35,135 nucleotides of DNA, taken from a virus. A model generated the notes under the pieces. That model did not search any database. It was not told the DNA's origin and saw only the letters and a program-made list of their open reading frames with translations. The stretch lies in IMG/VR virus record IMGVR_UViG_3300031957_000570, positions 1 through 35,135 of that record. The stretch is one strand, 5' to 3'. Positions 1 to 7,998 of the stretch are shown here, piece after piece (within the stretch, counting starts at the first letter, position 1; each line of letters opens with the position of its first letter). Made by a program: the position numbers and the translations under genes.

Positions 1-1644
1 GATGAATCAAAATATAATCCAGCATCCCCCGAATATAATGATGCAATGCGTGAGAAGAAAAAACTCAAAGAAGAAGAGAAGAAAGCACGCAGGTCAAAAA
101 TTAAACATCTTAAAATTAGTTCCAAACAACCACTTAGTGGTGAAGAATCTCCTGTTGGTATAGACGACGGAAACAAGCGTGACGATGAGCGTGAGATGGG
201 ATTACAAGGTGGCCCTGCTGGAAGTAGGGGTACACTACTCGACCTTGCAACAGGTGCAAAGTCGGGTACAGGTTCAGCAATGAGTCCCGGCCTTCCTATT
301 GCGATGAGCGAGCCGATGGAGGATGCTTGGTCTGAATTGTTGAAAGAAGAAGAACCTACTGTTCATCCCGGTTATCCAAAGAACATGTCAATTCAAGACC
401 TTGTGAATATGGGAATTGATTATCCATTTAATACAGAAAGATTTCCTCAATATGAATCGTTAAAAGATGAACATATAACAGAATATGGAAAAACCCCATT
501 TAATCCCCATGAACCTGAACACGATGAAATGGCACAATATTCTTTAGAGTATAATAATTTTAAACCTGATGGTTACTTACCTTCTCCTTTACAAATGCGA
601 GAGCAAGTTATAGTACCTGATAAAAGCCCGTCTAAGAGAGATATTGATAGTTACCTTGACATGCCTGACGAAACAGGTGCCGCAAGAGTACAGTCATTTG
701 CAGGTACTCCTTTTAATGAGAAAACAAACTTCACTATGAGCGAGCCGATGGAGGATGCTTGGTCTGAAATACTCAAGCGTGATACTGCAAAAACTATTGC
801 GGCTCGCAGAAGAAGAGAATCACGACAACAGTTTAGACCATCTACAGGTCAATTCAAAACACCACCGGGCGGTATGAGTGGCGGTGTAGGTGCTACTAAA
901 AGACGACACGCTGCAAGAATGCGTGGTATATCCAGTGGTAAGAAAACTGGATTGATGAAGCCGCACTTGTCTGTAGAAATGAGCCACCGTGGTATTGCTA
1001 CAAAACAACCAATGAGTAAAGACCCGCAGAAATATACTGCTTACCGTGGTCAATCCGAAGCCCGTAAGATTCAGGGTAATGTTCGCACTCCATTCTCACC
1101 TCGTGGTAGATACGGTCAGAGAAGTTTCACTGCTGGCCCTACTGGTGCTGGTCGTCTTAGTGGGTTACTTGCAGGTCAGCGTGGACAAATGAGCCAACCT
1201 GCTTTAAGACAATTAGGAGTTAGGCGACCAAGAATTAGGCGACCAAGGGCACCACCTATGCCTCGTATGCCACAAATGCCAATGGGTCAATCTTCTGTTC
1301 CAAATATGCCAGCATCACCATCAAGCATTATGATGAGTGAAGATGCACAAGTGTACAGTGATTTGTTAAAAGCAAAAAACATAGTACAGAGATTTGAATT
1401 GCTAAATCTAATGCGTAGATTAATTGCGGCTAAAGAAAAAGAAGCCAAGATTAAGAAATATGTTCAAGGTGGCGGTTCTGCTTTTGAAGATGGACATGTA
1501 CCTGACCACCCTGCGGGTGTTCATCAACATGAAGATGAAGAGGAAAAGAATGATGGGCCAACACAAAACTTGGAGACTAACTCAAGTCGTTTAGGTCTTG
1601 ACCCTGCTGGTGCGTTAATATCCCGAAGGGGGCATATGGGATGA
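1..1644 (+). CDS. Arg-rich disordered virion protein, 5' partial
   Basis: The frame is open from the first base, so the gene begins upstream; the ATG at 46 is only the first Met inside the window. I do not recognise a family. The visible 548 residues are low-complexity. The first part is Lys/Glu-rich. The middle, about nt 790-1290, is very rich in Arg, Gly, Gln and Pro, with clusters such as RRRRESR and RRPRIRRPR, which gives a strongly basic, probably disordered stretch that could bind nucleic acid. A Met-Ser-Glu...Asp-Ala-Trp-Ser-Glu-Leu/Ile-Leu-Lys motif occurs at 304 and 736, with a degenerate form (SEDAQVYSDLLK) near 1333. The end is acidic. The stop overlaps the next start (ATGA). Its place just upstream of the packaging genes suggests an internal head or DNA-associated virion protein; this is inference. 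Confidence 0.75.
   Translation, partial: DESKYNPASPEYNDAMREKKKLKEEEKKARRSKIKHLKISSKQPLSGEESPVGIDDGNKRDDEREMGLQGGPAGSRGTLLDLATGAKSGTGSAMSPGLPIAMSEPMEDAWSELLKEEEPTVHPGYPKNMSIQDLVNMGIDYPFNTERFPQYESLKDEHITEYGKTPFNPHEPEHDEMAQYSLEYNNFKPDGYLPSPLQMREQVIVPDKSPSKRDIDSYLDMPDETGAARVQSFAGTPFNEKTNFTMSEPMEDAWSEILKRDTAKTIAARRRRESRQQFRPSTGQFKTPPGGMSGGVGATKRRHAARMRGISSGKKTGLMKPHLSVEMSHRGIATKQPMSKDPQKYTAYRGQSEARKIQGNVRTPFSPRGRYGQRSFTAGPTGAGRLSGLLAGQRGQMSQPALRQLGVRRPRIRRPRAPPMPRMPQMPMGQSSVPNMPASPSSIMMSEDAQVYSDLLKAKNIVQRFELLNLMRRLIAAKEKEAKIKKYVQGGGSAFEDGHVPDHPAGVHQHEDEEEKNDGPTQNLETNSSRLGLDPAGALISRRGHMG
304..336 (+). repeat. 33-nt exact direct repeat, copy 1
   Basis: This stretch encodes MSEPMEDAWSE and is identical, base for base, to 736-768. 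The flanking bases differ at both ends. Identity at third codon positions points to recent duplication or recombination of the motif. In this copy the peptide continues LLKEEE. Confidence 0.9.
736..768 (+). repeat. 33-nt exact direct repeat, copy 2
   Basis: Second copy of the 304-336 repeat, 432 bases downstream in the same reading frame. Here the peptide continues ILKRD instead of LLKEEE. Confidence 0.9.
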
Positions 1645-3587
1645 TAGGAATAAGAGGTATGCCTATTATCAAGGCATGGAGTCTTGTGGGTCACCCACCT
1701 GAAGGGCCAGCCGTTTACACTAATCCTCCTGAATCTCATTTTATGCCTGACGGCGAAATGGATATTCCAGCCTTTGCACATAATGGTAGAGGACAGCACT
1801 TAGAAGGCCAATTCGATATTGGTGAACATGGAGAACATGTTTATCGAACAGGGTCAGGAGATTTTAGACACGGTATGGATGCAGTAATACATCATACCGG
1901 AGAGTTTCTGCGTGCAAGAGGCATACCTATATCTTCAATAGAAGTTGTAAATAACGCACTAAAGCATTTCAATGAAACTCATTCCAATAAAGATAAACAT
2001 GAAGCAAACGATGCATCTTCAAAAGAATGGAGAAAGATTCGTGGAAACGCATTACCTCCGGGTGATTCTACGGAAACAGAAACTAATCGCCCAGTAAGAA
2101 CACATAGTGGAAATAAAATTACCATGCTTACAAATAAGAATCACGCACAAACTCCTATGGGTAAGTTTCTTGAATCTTATTATGTACCTTTTAATCAATC
2201 ACTAATGAGGGAATTGAAAGGCTTAGGTATTCCTGAATCTGAAATAAAACAAGCATTACCGTTTACTAAATATCCTTACATCTATGCACACATGACAGCC
2301 CCGGAAGGTTTCTTACGCTCTCATGCAAAGCAACATCCAAGTGAAGCAGATGCTTCTATGATGGGTCATGCACCTGAAGGTTACTATGGCGATACAACTA
2401 ATGTGCATACTTGGGAGGTAGCGCACCATTTACCTGATATTTTCTATTATCCTAATTTAAAAGAGAATATGCAAAAGAAAGGTAAGGCACCCACCAAGTT
2501 GTATCAAGCGGCTCATGCAATGATAGACCAAGCAATGCAACAAGGATTAGACCATATTCCAAATATGAATGTTACAATTAATCGTGGTAGCATGGCCGCA
2601 CCTGACATGATTAACAGGCCACTTCATGAAATACTTCAAACTCCTGATTTGCGAGATGCAATGGTAAAGGATATGGCACATGTACCGGCTATGATGTTTT
2701 TGTTTGGCCGTAGCGGTCAAGGAGATTTTCATAAATTATACAATCACATGATGACTAAGTACGGTGCTAATGAAGATTCACTTTCATTAGATGAACAGGC
2801 AAAGTATCTTCGTGCGGGTGAAAAAGGTGGGCAAGGTATGCACACCAGCGCAAAAAGATTGTTTGCACTTGCTCGTGCTTCAGGAGAAGGTAGCGAAGAA
2901 GGTCGTAGTCGGTTTGGAGAACATAAAATAACTGCTGATGAATTAAAAGCGGCTAATGTTCATTATAGCGACCCTCTAATGTTACAGGTCAATAGGTTTA
3001 GAGGTGTTATTGAAGCATTGGCTGACCATCAAGCAAGCGCAAGAGGTCATGAACCAAAGCGTGGGCTTGGTGAAATACCTACTGAGCCAATGAGAACCTA
3101 CAACATACATGGTTATCCAATGATGGATGATGCTACTGGTGAATATTCATCTAACGCACTTGAGCCACACATGGATGATTACATTTACGATTTGCACCAC
3201 TTCGCACCAACAGCAGCATTCGACCCCGGATTATCCCCTACAAAACCTACAGTCCCGACAGGAAGTGAATTACCTCCTGTTACTACCACGACAGAGGGGC
3301 CACCTGCTGGTGTGGCCCCGGCACTTCCTCCGCAACCTGTCGGGACACCTCCAAGATTTCAAGATGTAAGACAGCAAATTGGTGGTCTTAACCCTGCACA
3401 GTTTAGACAAATGCTACAAACAGCAGGTCGTGGTGCTGTAGCACCTCCTGTTTCACCTGAATTATCCCCTATAGAAAGCAGGGCACAGGCTTCACTGGCA
3501 GACCCAAGACAAAGATTACTTTCGCAATACTATAAATCAGAAGATGTGATGGATAGGGTAATGGCTGTATTAAAGGGGAGGCGATGA
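1641..3587 (+). CDS. unknown virion-associated protein, 648 aa
   Basis: I do not recognise this family. The ATG overlaps the previous stop as ATGA, and a G-rich run at 1627-1632 may serve as the ribosome site. The N-terminal two thirds look folded, are rich in His, Met, Asn and Pro, and have no transmembrane segment or catalytic motif I can name. From about residue 530 the chain becomes Pro/Thr/Val-rich (linker-like). It ends in a short helical tail, KSEDVMDRVMAVLKGRR, which resembles the SED...LLK motif of the preceding protein. It is followed one base later by the next gene. Position upstream of terminase and portal suggests a minor head or internal virion protein, but this is inference from context. 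Confidence 0.75.
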   Translation: MIGIRGMPIIKAWSLVGHPPEGPAVYTNPPESHFMPDGEMDIPAFAHNGRGQHLEGQFDIGEHGEHVYRTGSGDFRHGMDAVIHHTGEFLRARGIPISSIEVVNNALKHFNETHSNKDKHEANDASSKEWRKIRGNALPPGDSTETETNRPVRTHSGNKITMLTNKNHAQTPMGKFLESYYVPFNQSLMRELKGLGIPESEIKQALPFTKYPYIYAHMTAPEGFLRSHAKQHPSEADASMMGHAPEGYYGDTTNVHTWEVAHHLPDIFYYPNLKENMQKKGKAPTKLYQAAHAMIDQAMQQGLDHIPNMNVTINRGSMAAPDMINRPLHEILQTPDLRDAMVKDMAHVPAMMFLFGRSGQGDFHKLYNHMMTKYGANEDSLSLDEQAKYLRAGEKGGQGMHTSAKRLFALARASGEGSEEGRSRFGEHKITADELKAANVHYSDPLMLQVNRFRGVIEALADHQASARGHEPKRGLGEIPTEPMRTYNIHGYPMMDDATGEYSSNALEPHMDDYIYDLHHFAPTAAFDPGLSPTKPTVPTGSELPPVTTTTEGPPAGVAPALPPQPVGTPPRFQDVRQQIGGLNPAQFRQMLQTAGRGAVAPPVSPELSPIESRAQASLADPRQRLLSQYYKSEDVMDRVMAVLKGRR

Positions 3588-3588
3588 T

Positions 3589-5037
3589 ATGGGTAAAATC
3601 CTCGTTAAGCAAGCCAATGTACAGCAATTTCAAGATATAGGTGCAGGTGGTAAACGCCCGTCTATTACTCGTTTAGCAAGAAGAGCATTTGGTCGAGGGG
3701 GAACTGGTGAAGTAGGCACTGAAGCAGGGCCAACAATGGGTCAAAGAGCCGCCGCAGGTGCAGGTTTACTTGGTAAATTAGGCGCATTGGCGGCTACTGG
3801 TATTCAAACTGCAAACTCTCTTCAAGGTGGGAATATATCAGCACCTTTTAGTGCGCCATTAAATTACCAAGGACTTGACCCTACTACTTCAAGTAATTTA
3901 GGTGCTATGGGATTCACACAAACGGCAGAACAGGGTTTAGCATCTTCTGATAATAATATGATTCAAGGCCCAACAGTTCCATCAAGTTACGGTAGTGTTC
4001 AAGACAGCAAATTAACAAGACCTGAAGTTTCAGCAGCACAAAATCCAGCACCTCCAATAGCAAATACTCAAGGTAACATAAATCCAACAACGGGAGAAGC
4101 GATAAGTGTACCACTTCCAACTACTTCATCTACCCCTGCTGCTCAACCTGCTCAACCTGCTCAACCTGCTCAACCTACTCAACCTACTCAACCTACTCAA
4201 CCTGCTCAAGTGGGTCAATCAGGCCCATTGAACACTACTTTACCTAATAATAACCAAGTCCAAACTTTAGGGGCAAGTGTAGCAACACAAAATGTTTCAG
4301 GTGTGCCTCAACCTACTACTCCACCTGCACCAGCCGCCCCTGCACCACCTGCACCTCAACCTGCTCAAGCACCCGTAGAACCCCATTTACCGGGTCGCCA
4401 ACTAACATTCAATCAACCTCCGGCACCTGCTGCACCTGCACCTGCACCTGCTACTCAAACACAACTCCCTATTCCCGAACCCGGTAGTAAGAATATAATG
4501 CGAGAAGGGCAAAAAGTAACTTTATCACCTAATCATCCATCAGTAGTAGCAGCAAGAAAAAGAGAAGAGGAAATGAGAGCAGCAGGGATTACAGGCCCAC
4601 CACCTGCTGCACCACCTGCTGCGGCACCTGCTGCGGCACCTGCTGCGGCACCTGTAGACCCTATAGATGCTTTAATCAATGATGGTCGTTTCCAACAAAA
4701 TCAACAACCGATGGCATCTGATATTGATAGGGCAAAAATAGATGCTATGCAAATGCCTAATACTGATGCTCAAATGCAAGAGTTAGCGGCTCAATTCCCA
4801 AATGTATCTGCTGAAGATTTACAAGCGCACATAAGAGATATGCAAGAAAGAAAAGCAAGGTCTACTGTTTATCGAATGAAAAATCCTGTTAGAAAACCAA
4901 TTACAGTGCCTAATAAACATTTTAGAAAGTTTGTTGATATGATATTCAACGAGTTTGGTGATTTATTCCACAAGGCTGACCCGCATGAAGTTGGCTCTAT
5001 CGTCATGGGATTGTACTTAGATAAGATGGTCAGGTGA
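3589..5037 (+). CDS. Pro/Ala/Gln-rich linker protein, 482 aa
   Basis: The start ATG follows a GGGGAGGCGAT ribosome site. The N-terminus begins MGKILVKQ, close to MGKILIKA of the gene at 21228. An Arg-rich patch (residues about 20-40) is followed by an Ala/Gly-rich hydrophobic stretch (residues about 47-70) that could be a membrane-active or packing helix. Residues about 180-360 are low-complexity Pro-Ala-Gln and Pro-Ala-Ala-Ala repeats, so this part should be an extended flexible linker. The last about 90 residues are predicted helical, ending FNEFGDLFHKADPHEVGSI and a short tail. No enzymatic motif is visible. It may be a flexible internal or minor structural protein; function unknown. Confidence 0.75.
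   Translation: MGKILVKQANVQQFQDIGAGGKRPSITRLARRAFGRGGTGEVGTEAGPTMGQRAAAGAGLLGKLGALAATGIQTANSLQGGNISAPFSAPLNYQGLDPTTSSNLGAMGFTQTAEQGLASSDNNMIQGPTVPSSYGSVQDSKLTRPEVSAAQNPAPPIANTQGNINPTTGEAISVPLPTTSSTPAAQPAQPAQPAQPTQPTQPTQPAQVGQSGPLNTTLPNNNQVQTLGASVATQNVSGVPQPTTPPAPAAPAPPAPQPAQAPVEPHLPGRQLTFNQPPAPAAPAPAPATQTQLPIPEPGSKNIMREGQKVTLSPNHPSVVAARKREEEMRAAGITGPPPAAPPAAAPAAAPAAAPVDPIDALINDGRFQQNQQPMASDIDRAKIDAMQMPNTDAQMQELAAQFPNVSAEDLQAHIRDMQERKARSTVYRMKNPVRKPITVPNKHFRKFVDMIFNEFGDLFHKADPHEVGSIVMGLYLDKMVR
4141..4209 (+). repeat. 9-nt tandem repeat encoding P-A/T-Q
   Basis: After an initial gctcaa there are seven consecutive 9-base units, cctgctcaa or cctactcaa, encoding Pro-Ala-Gln or Pro-Thr-Gln. The order is three Ala units, three Thr units and one Ala unit, as expected of slippage or unit duplication. 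Copy number probably varies between relatives. Confidence 0.9.
4615..4653 (+). repeat. 12-nt tandem repeat encoding P-A-A-A
   Basis: Three units of cctgctgcggca followed by a partial cct, all in frame, encode Pro-Ala-Ala-Ala blocks in the C-terminal half of the linker region. Confidence 0.85.
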
Positions 5038-5041
5038 TTAC

Positions 5042-6535
5042 ATGACCGATATGAATGAGTTTATCATGGACATGGACAGAAAGATGTCTGCCAAGTCCTT
5101 CCAATACTTCTTCACCGAAATCTTAGGATTTGATTATTCAGACCACCACAAAAGTTGGGATGAGGGTTTGGAAGAAAACCGATACTATTGCGTTAAAGCA
5201 AGTCGTGACCACGGTAAATCTGTTTTCTTTATGAGTTACGCTCTATGGATAGCCGCTTTTCAACCTAACACACATGTAATGATTTTCTCTCACTCTCTTG
5301 AACAGACTCTTGAACATATGCGTTTTATTCGTAATAATATAGAAGGAACCCCGATACTTAGACATCTTATTCCTGAAGGTAGACCTTGGAGAAAAACCTA
5401 CTTTGAGTTTAACAATGGTAGCCGTATGATGGCTAAATCTACTGGTGGAGGTACTCGTGGATTCCACCCGAATGTCGTAGTATGTGACGATATTTTGTGG
5501 GGTACTACTGGTACTGAATTACAGCGTGCGGCTGATTGGTTCTACGGTGTATTACTTCCTGTACTGCACCACACAGGTAGATTAATGATGGTAGGTACAC
5601 CGTTCTCGTATAACGATTTATACTCTCAACTTGAGCAAACTGAAACATTTACTGTTGAAACTTATCCGGCTATTAACGAGCAGGGTGAGGCACTATGGCC
5701 TGAAAGGTGGGATTTAGATTCTCTTGAACATAGGCGTTTATCTATGCCAGCGATACAATTTTCTCGTGAATATCTTTGTGAACCTATTCATGATGTTGCA
5801 AGTATGTTCCCTAATACAGTATTAGAAAATGCTCGTAATAAAGAATTGGTTTTACTTGACAGGGCTGATACAGAATATAACGAAGATGGTGAAGCGGCTG
5901 GTGTATTTGGACAGCACTTCATAGGTTGGGACACAGCAATTGCTTCTGATAAGAATGCTGACTTTACCGCTATGGTGGTGCTTCGTACCCCACCGGAAGA
6001 TAATATAAAGCAAATTGTAGGTGTATTCCACGAAAAAGGAGTTAGTGGTTTAGCGCAGAAAAAGCAGATTCTTTTGATGAATAATCGCTTTCAACCCGAT
6101 TTAATAGAATTAGAAGGTAACAACTTCCAGCGAATGTTCGCCGCAGAATTGCAAGAGATGAGGAATGATATTCCAATTAAAACATTCATGACTACCCGAC
6201 AGCGCAAAGAAAGTATGTTTATGTCATTACTGATGGCATTTGAGCAAGGGCAGATTCAAACTCCGTATGGGGATAAAAGAAGTAGAGAGTTTACTCACAA
6301 ATTAGAAACAGAATTGAACCGCTTTGGTATGCAGAAGAATGGTAAGTTAGAGAGTGTAGGTACTCATGATGACTTGGCTATGGCGTTAGCACTTGCTAAC
6401 TGGGCTACAAAGGAGTTTAAGGGTTCAATAGTACTACTCGATGATGTAATGCCCGGATTTGATGAATGGCTAACCGGCAAACCACATAGAAACCACAAAA
6501 CAGATAGTTTAGCAGATGGATGGATGATACCATGA
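5042..6535 (+). CDS. terL: terminase large subunit (TerL)
   Basis: This is the packaging motor ATPase and headful/cos nuclease. The start follows AGGTGATT. The Walker A-like P-loop is SRDHGKS at residues 54-60. Walker B is VVVCDD with Asp149-Asp150, followed by ILWGTTGTE. The motif VGTPFSYNDLY fits the coupling (C) motif. The RNase H-like nuclease half shows GWDTAIASDKNADFTA with Asp297, an acidic IELEGNNF strand, and THDDLAMALALA with Asp443-Asp444, so the three acidic metal-binding positions are present. Length (497 aa) is normal for TerL. No separate small terminase is recognisable next to it. The frame is uninterrupted, so no intein or intron lies within it. Its stop overlaps the next start. 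Confidence 0.95.
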   Translation: MTDMNEFIMDMDRKMSAKSFQYFFTEILGFDYSDHHKSWDEGLEENRYYCVKASRDHGKSVFFMSYALWIAAFQPNTHVMIFSHSLEQTLEHMRFIRNNIEGTPILRHLIPEGRPWRKTYFEFNNGSRMMAKSTGGGTRGFHPNVVVCDDILWGTTGTELQRAADWFYGVLLPVLHHTGRLMMVGTPFSYNDLYSQLEQTETFTVETYPAINEQGEALWPERWDLDSLEHRRLSMPAIQFSREYLCEPIHDVASMFPNTVLENARNKELVLLDRADTEYNEDGEAAGVFGQHFIGWDTAIASDKNADFTAMVVLRTPPEDNIKQIVGVFHEKGVSGLAQKKQILLMNNRFQPDLIELEGNNFQRMFAAELQEMRNDIPIKTFMTTRQRKESMFMSLLMAFEQGQIQTPYGDKRSREFTHKLETELNRFGMQKNGKLESVGTHDDLAMALALANWATKEFKGSIVLLDDVMPGFDEWLTGKPHRNHKTDSLADGWMIP

Positions 6536-6672
6536 TAAATATGGATTATATAATGGGCTTTTTGAAAGCAAAGGGCGAAGAAGAAAAACCAAAGAAAGGT
6601 GGAATGATTATGGTAATTACTGTAGCCAAACCCAAAAAAGTCGCTGTTAAAGACAAGGATAAGAAGAAATAG
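6532..6672 (+). CDS. 46-aa Lys-rich small protein
   Basis: A short frame whose ATG overlaps the terminase stop (ATGA), suggesting translational coupling. It encodes 46 residues: a Met/hydrophobic N-terminus with GFLKAKG, a short hydrophobic strand (MIMVITV, residues 25-31), and a Lys-rich tail ending in KDKDKKK. I recognise no family. The overlap, the compact spacing and the lack of any other gene here support it being real. A role beside terminase, such as a DNA-binding accessory, is only a guess. Confidence 0.55.
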   Translation: MINMDYIMGFLKAKGEEEKPKKGGMIMVITVAKPKKVAVKDKDKKK

Positions 6673-6693
6673 TTTATTAAAGAGGTCAATTGA

Positions 6694-7998
6694 GTGGTCA
6701 TTATGTGGGGAAGTATGTTGATAGGTGATGTCTACGATTCGCCCCTCGATGTAACTGACGACTTTTCAAAAATGGTTATTCAAAATATATCACAGCACCC
6801 TCATTTTCAAAACCACACTATACCTTTAGAATCATCTACAATATTCAAAAACACTCATGTAACTAAAAAATCATTTCCTGAAAATGGAGATGGTTGGTTT
6901 GAGTCCCATTACGGCAAGGATGCTAATTCTATTATCCGTATGTGTAGAAAAATGCGCCGTCATGACAAGTCTAATAAAAATGATTATGACAGCATAATAA
7001 CTGATATTCGTACTCTCAAGGCTATGGAAGTTGATACCACAATCAAAGGATTGTCTTGGTCAGAAGGATTGGATGATGTTATCCGTAATATAGGGTTAGA
7101 TGATAAAACTCTCAAGGCTCTTAGAAAGTTTGGAGAGGCAAGAAGTACAAGTTTGCAAAAGGCTTGTCAACAATATCTAAAAGCAGTTACAGTCTTACAA
7201 CACATTAATGATAAATCTGAATGGAATACCGCAGACCAAGATAATTGGGTATCTGCTTTAGGGTTAAAGAAAGATGCTCAAAAAATGTGGAGAAATACTT
7301 TACACCAAATTGACTTATTATCTAAGCATGATATTTCAGCATTAAACTTTACATCTAATATTTTAGAAAAAGAAGGGCCACTAAATAGTCGAGAGATTTT
7401 GAGAAGAGGTATGGATGTGCTTGACAAATCTATGACCACAAGTAAGTTAGGAAGTCTAATCAAAATGTATGGTGAAGAAGTAGATGTTTACAGAGGTTCT
7501 TCAAGAGGTACATTTGTAAAAATGGGTAATGATGGGCTTATCATTAAGGACATTTGGGCATACACAGCAGGGTTTGTAGATGCTGATGGAAGCATCTTTA
7601 TCTCTAAGCGTGGTGACCCTCGTGTTACAATTGTAGCCAGTGGTGCAGAAGGTAAAATGCATTGTGAGGAATTACAAAAATTACTTGAATGTGGTCGTCT
7701 TGTATCTGACCAAAAGTTAGCAAAGAATACAGTTAAACCAGTACACCGACTTATTTTCTCTTCAAAGGATTCTATTCGTGCCTTGTTAAAAGGTATTCTT
7801 CCTCATCTAAAATTAAAATCTTTACAAGGTAAAGCAGTAATGAATTATATTGATGAAAAAGATTCAATGCGAAAGAATGAATTGTATCAACTTGTAACTT
7901 TTAATAATTGGAAAGAGCATAAAAACAAGGCCCAATCTCTCTTAAGTGAGTGGGGCTTGGATGCTGATACCATAGGCGGATATGCAGAGGGATTGTGA
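6694..7998 (+). CDS. helical protein with C-terminal LAGLIDADG endonuclease domain
   Basis: The chosen start is GTG at 6694, 6 bases after AGAGGTC; ATG 6703 is an alternative. Residues 1-285 are mostly helical and unrecognised. Residues about 286-420 carry one clear LAGLIDADG motif, AGFVDADGSIFIS (A292 to about S304; Asp296 and Asp298), followed by β-rich sequence and a second helical half, as in single-motif homing endonucleases that act as dimers. No second motif is present. The gene sits between TerL and portal, both uninterrupted, so this is a free-standing gene and not an intron or intein insertion. HNH nucleases in this neighbourhood assist terminase in many phages, so a packaging role is a possible alternative to homing. 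The stop overlaps the portal start. Confidence 0.85.
   Translation: MVIMWGSMLIGDVYDSPLDVTDDFSKMVIQNISQHPHFQNHTIPLESSTIFKNTHVTKKSFPENGDGWFESHYGKDANSIIRMCRKMRRHDKSNKNDYDSIITDIRTLKAMEVDTTIKGLSWSEGLDDVIRNIGLDDKTLKALRKFGEARSTSLQKACQQYLKAVTVLQHINDKSEWNTADQDNWVSALGLKKDAQKMWRNTLHQIDLLSKHDISALNFTSNILEKEGPLNSREILRRGMDVLDKSMTTSKLGSLIKMYGEEVDVYRGSSRGTFVKMGNDGLIIKDIWAYTAGFVDADGSIFISKRGDPRVTIVASGAEGKMHCEELQKLLECGRLVSDQKLAKNTVKPVHRLIFSSKDSIRALLKGILPHLKLKSLQGKAVMNYIDEKDSMRKNELYQLVTFNNWKEHKNKAQSLLSEWGLDADTIGGYAEGL

Noticed and set aside
820-1053. Reverse-strand open frames, here and elsewhere (for example 9294-9632, 17206-17640, 27583-28110)
   Set aside because: All lie opposite well-supported + strand genes, have compositions expected of antisense of biased codons, and lack ribosome sites or family patterns.
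4141-4653. Tandem repeats as a CRISPR array or replication origin iterons
   Set aside because: Units are 9 or 12 bases, in frame, without spacers, and encode Pro-rich linkers.
6673-6681. TTTATTAAA as a second TATA box, centred 26 bases before ATG 6703
   Set aside because: Spacing fits a leaderless start, but a GTG at 6694 with a proper SD explains the gene equally well and the A/T-rich match is weak. Kept as a possibility only.
6694-7998. LAGLIDADG region as an intein or intron endonuclease
   Set aside because: Terminase and portal on both sides are uninterrupted and the domain is fused to its own N-terminal protein; no splice-junction residues of an intein (Cys/Ser start, His-Asn end) were evident around it.
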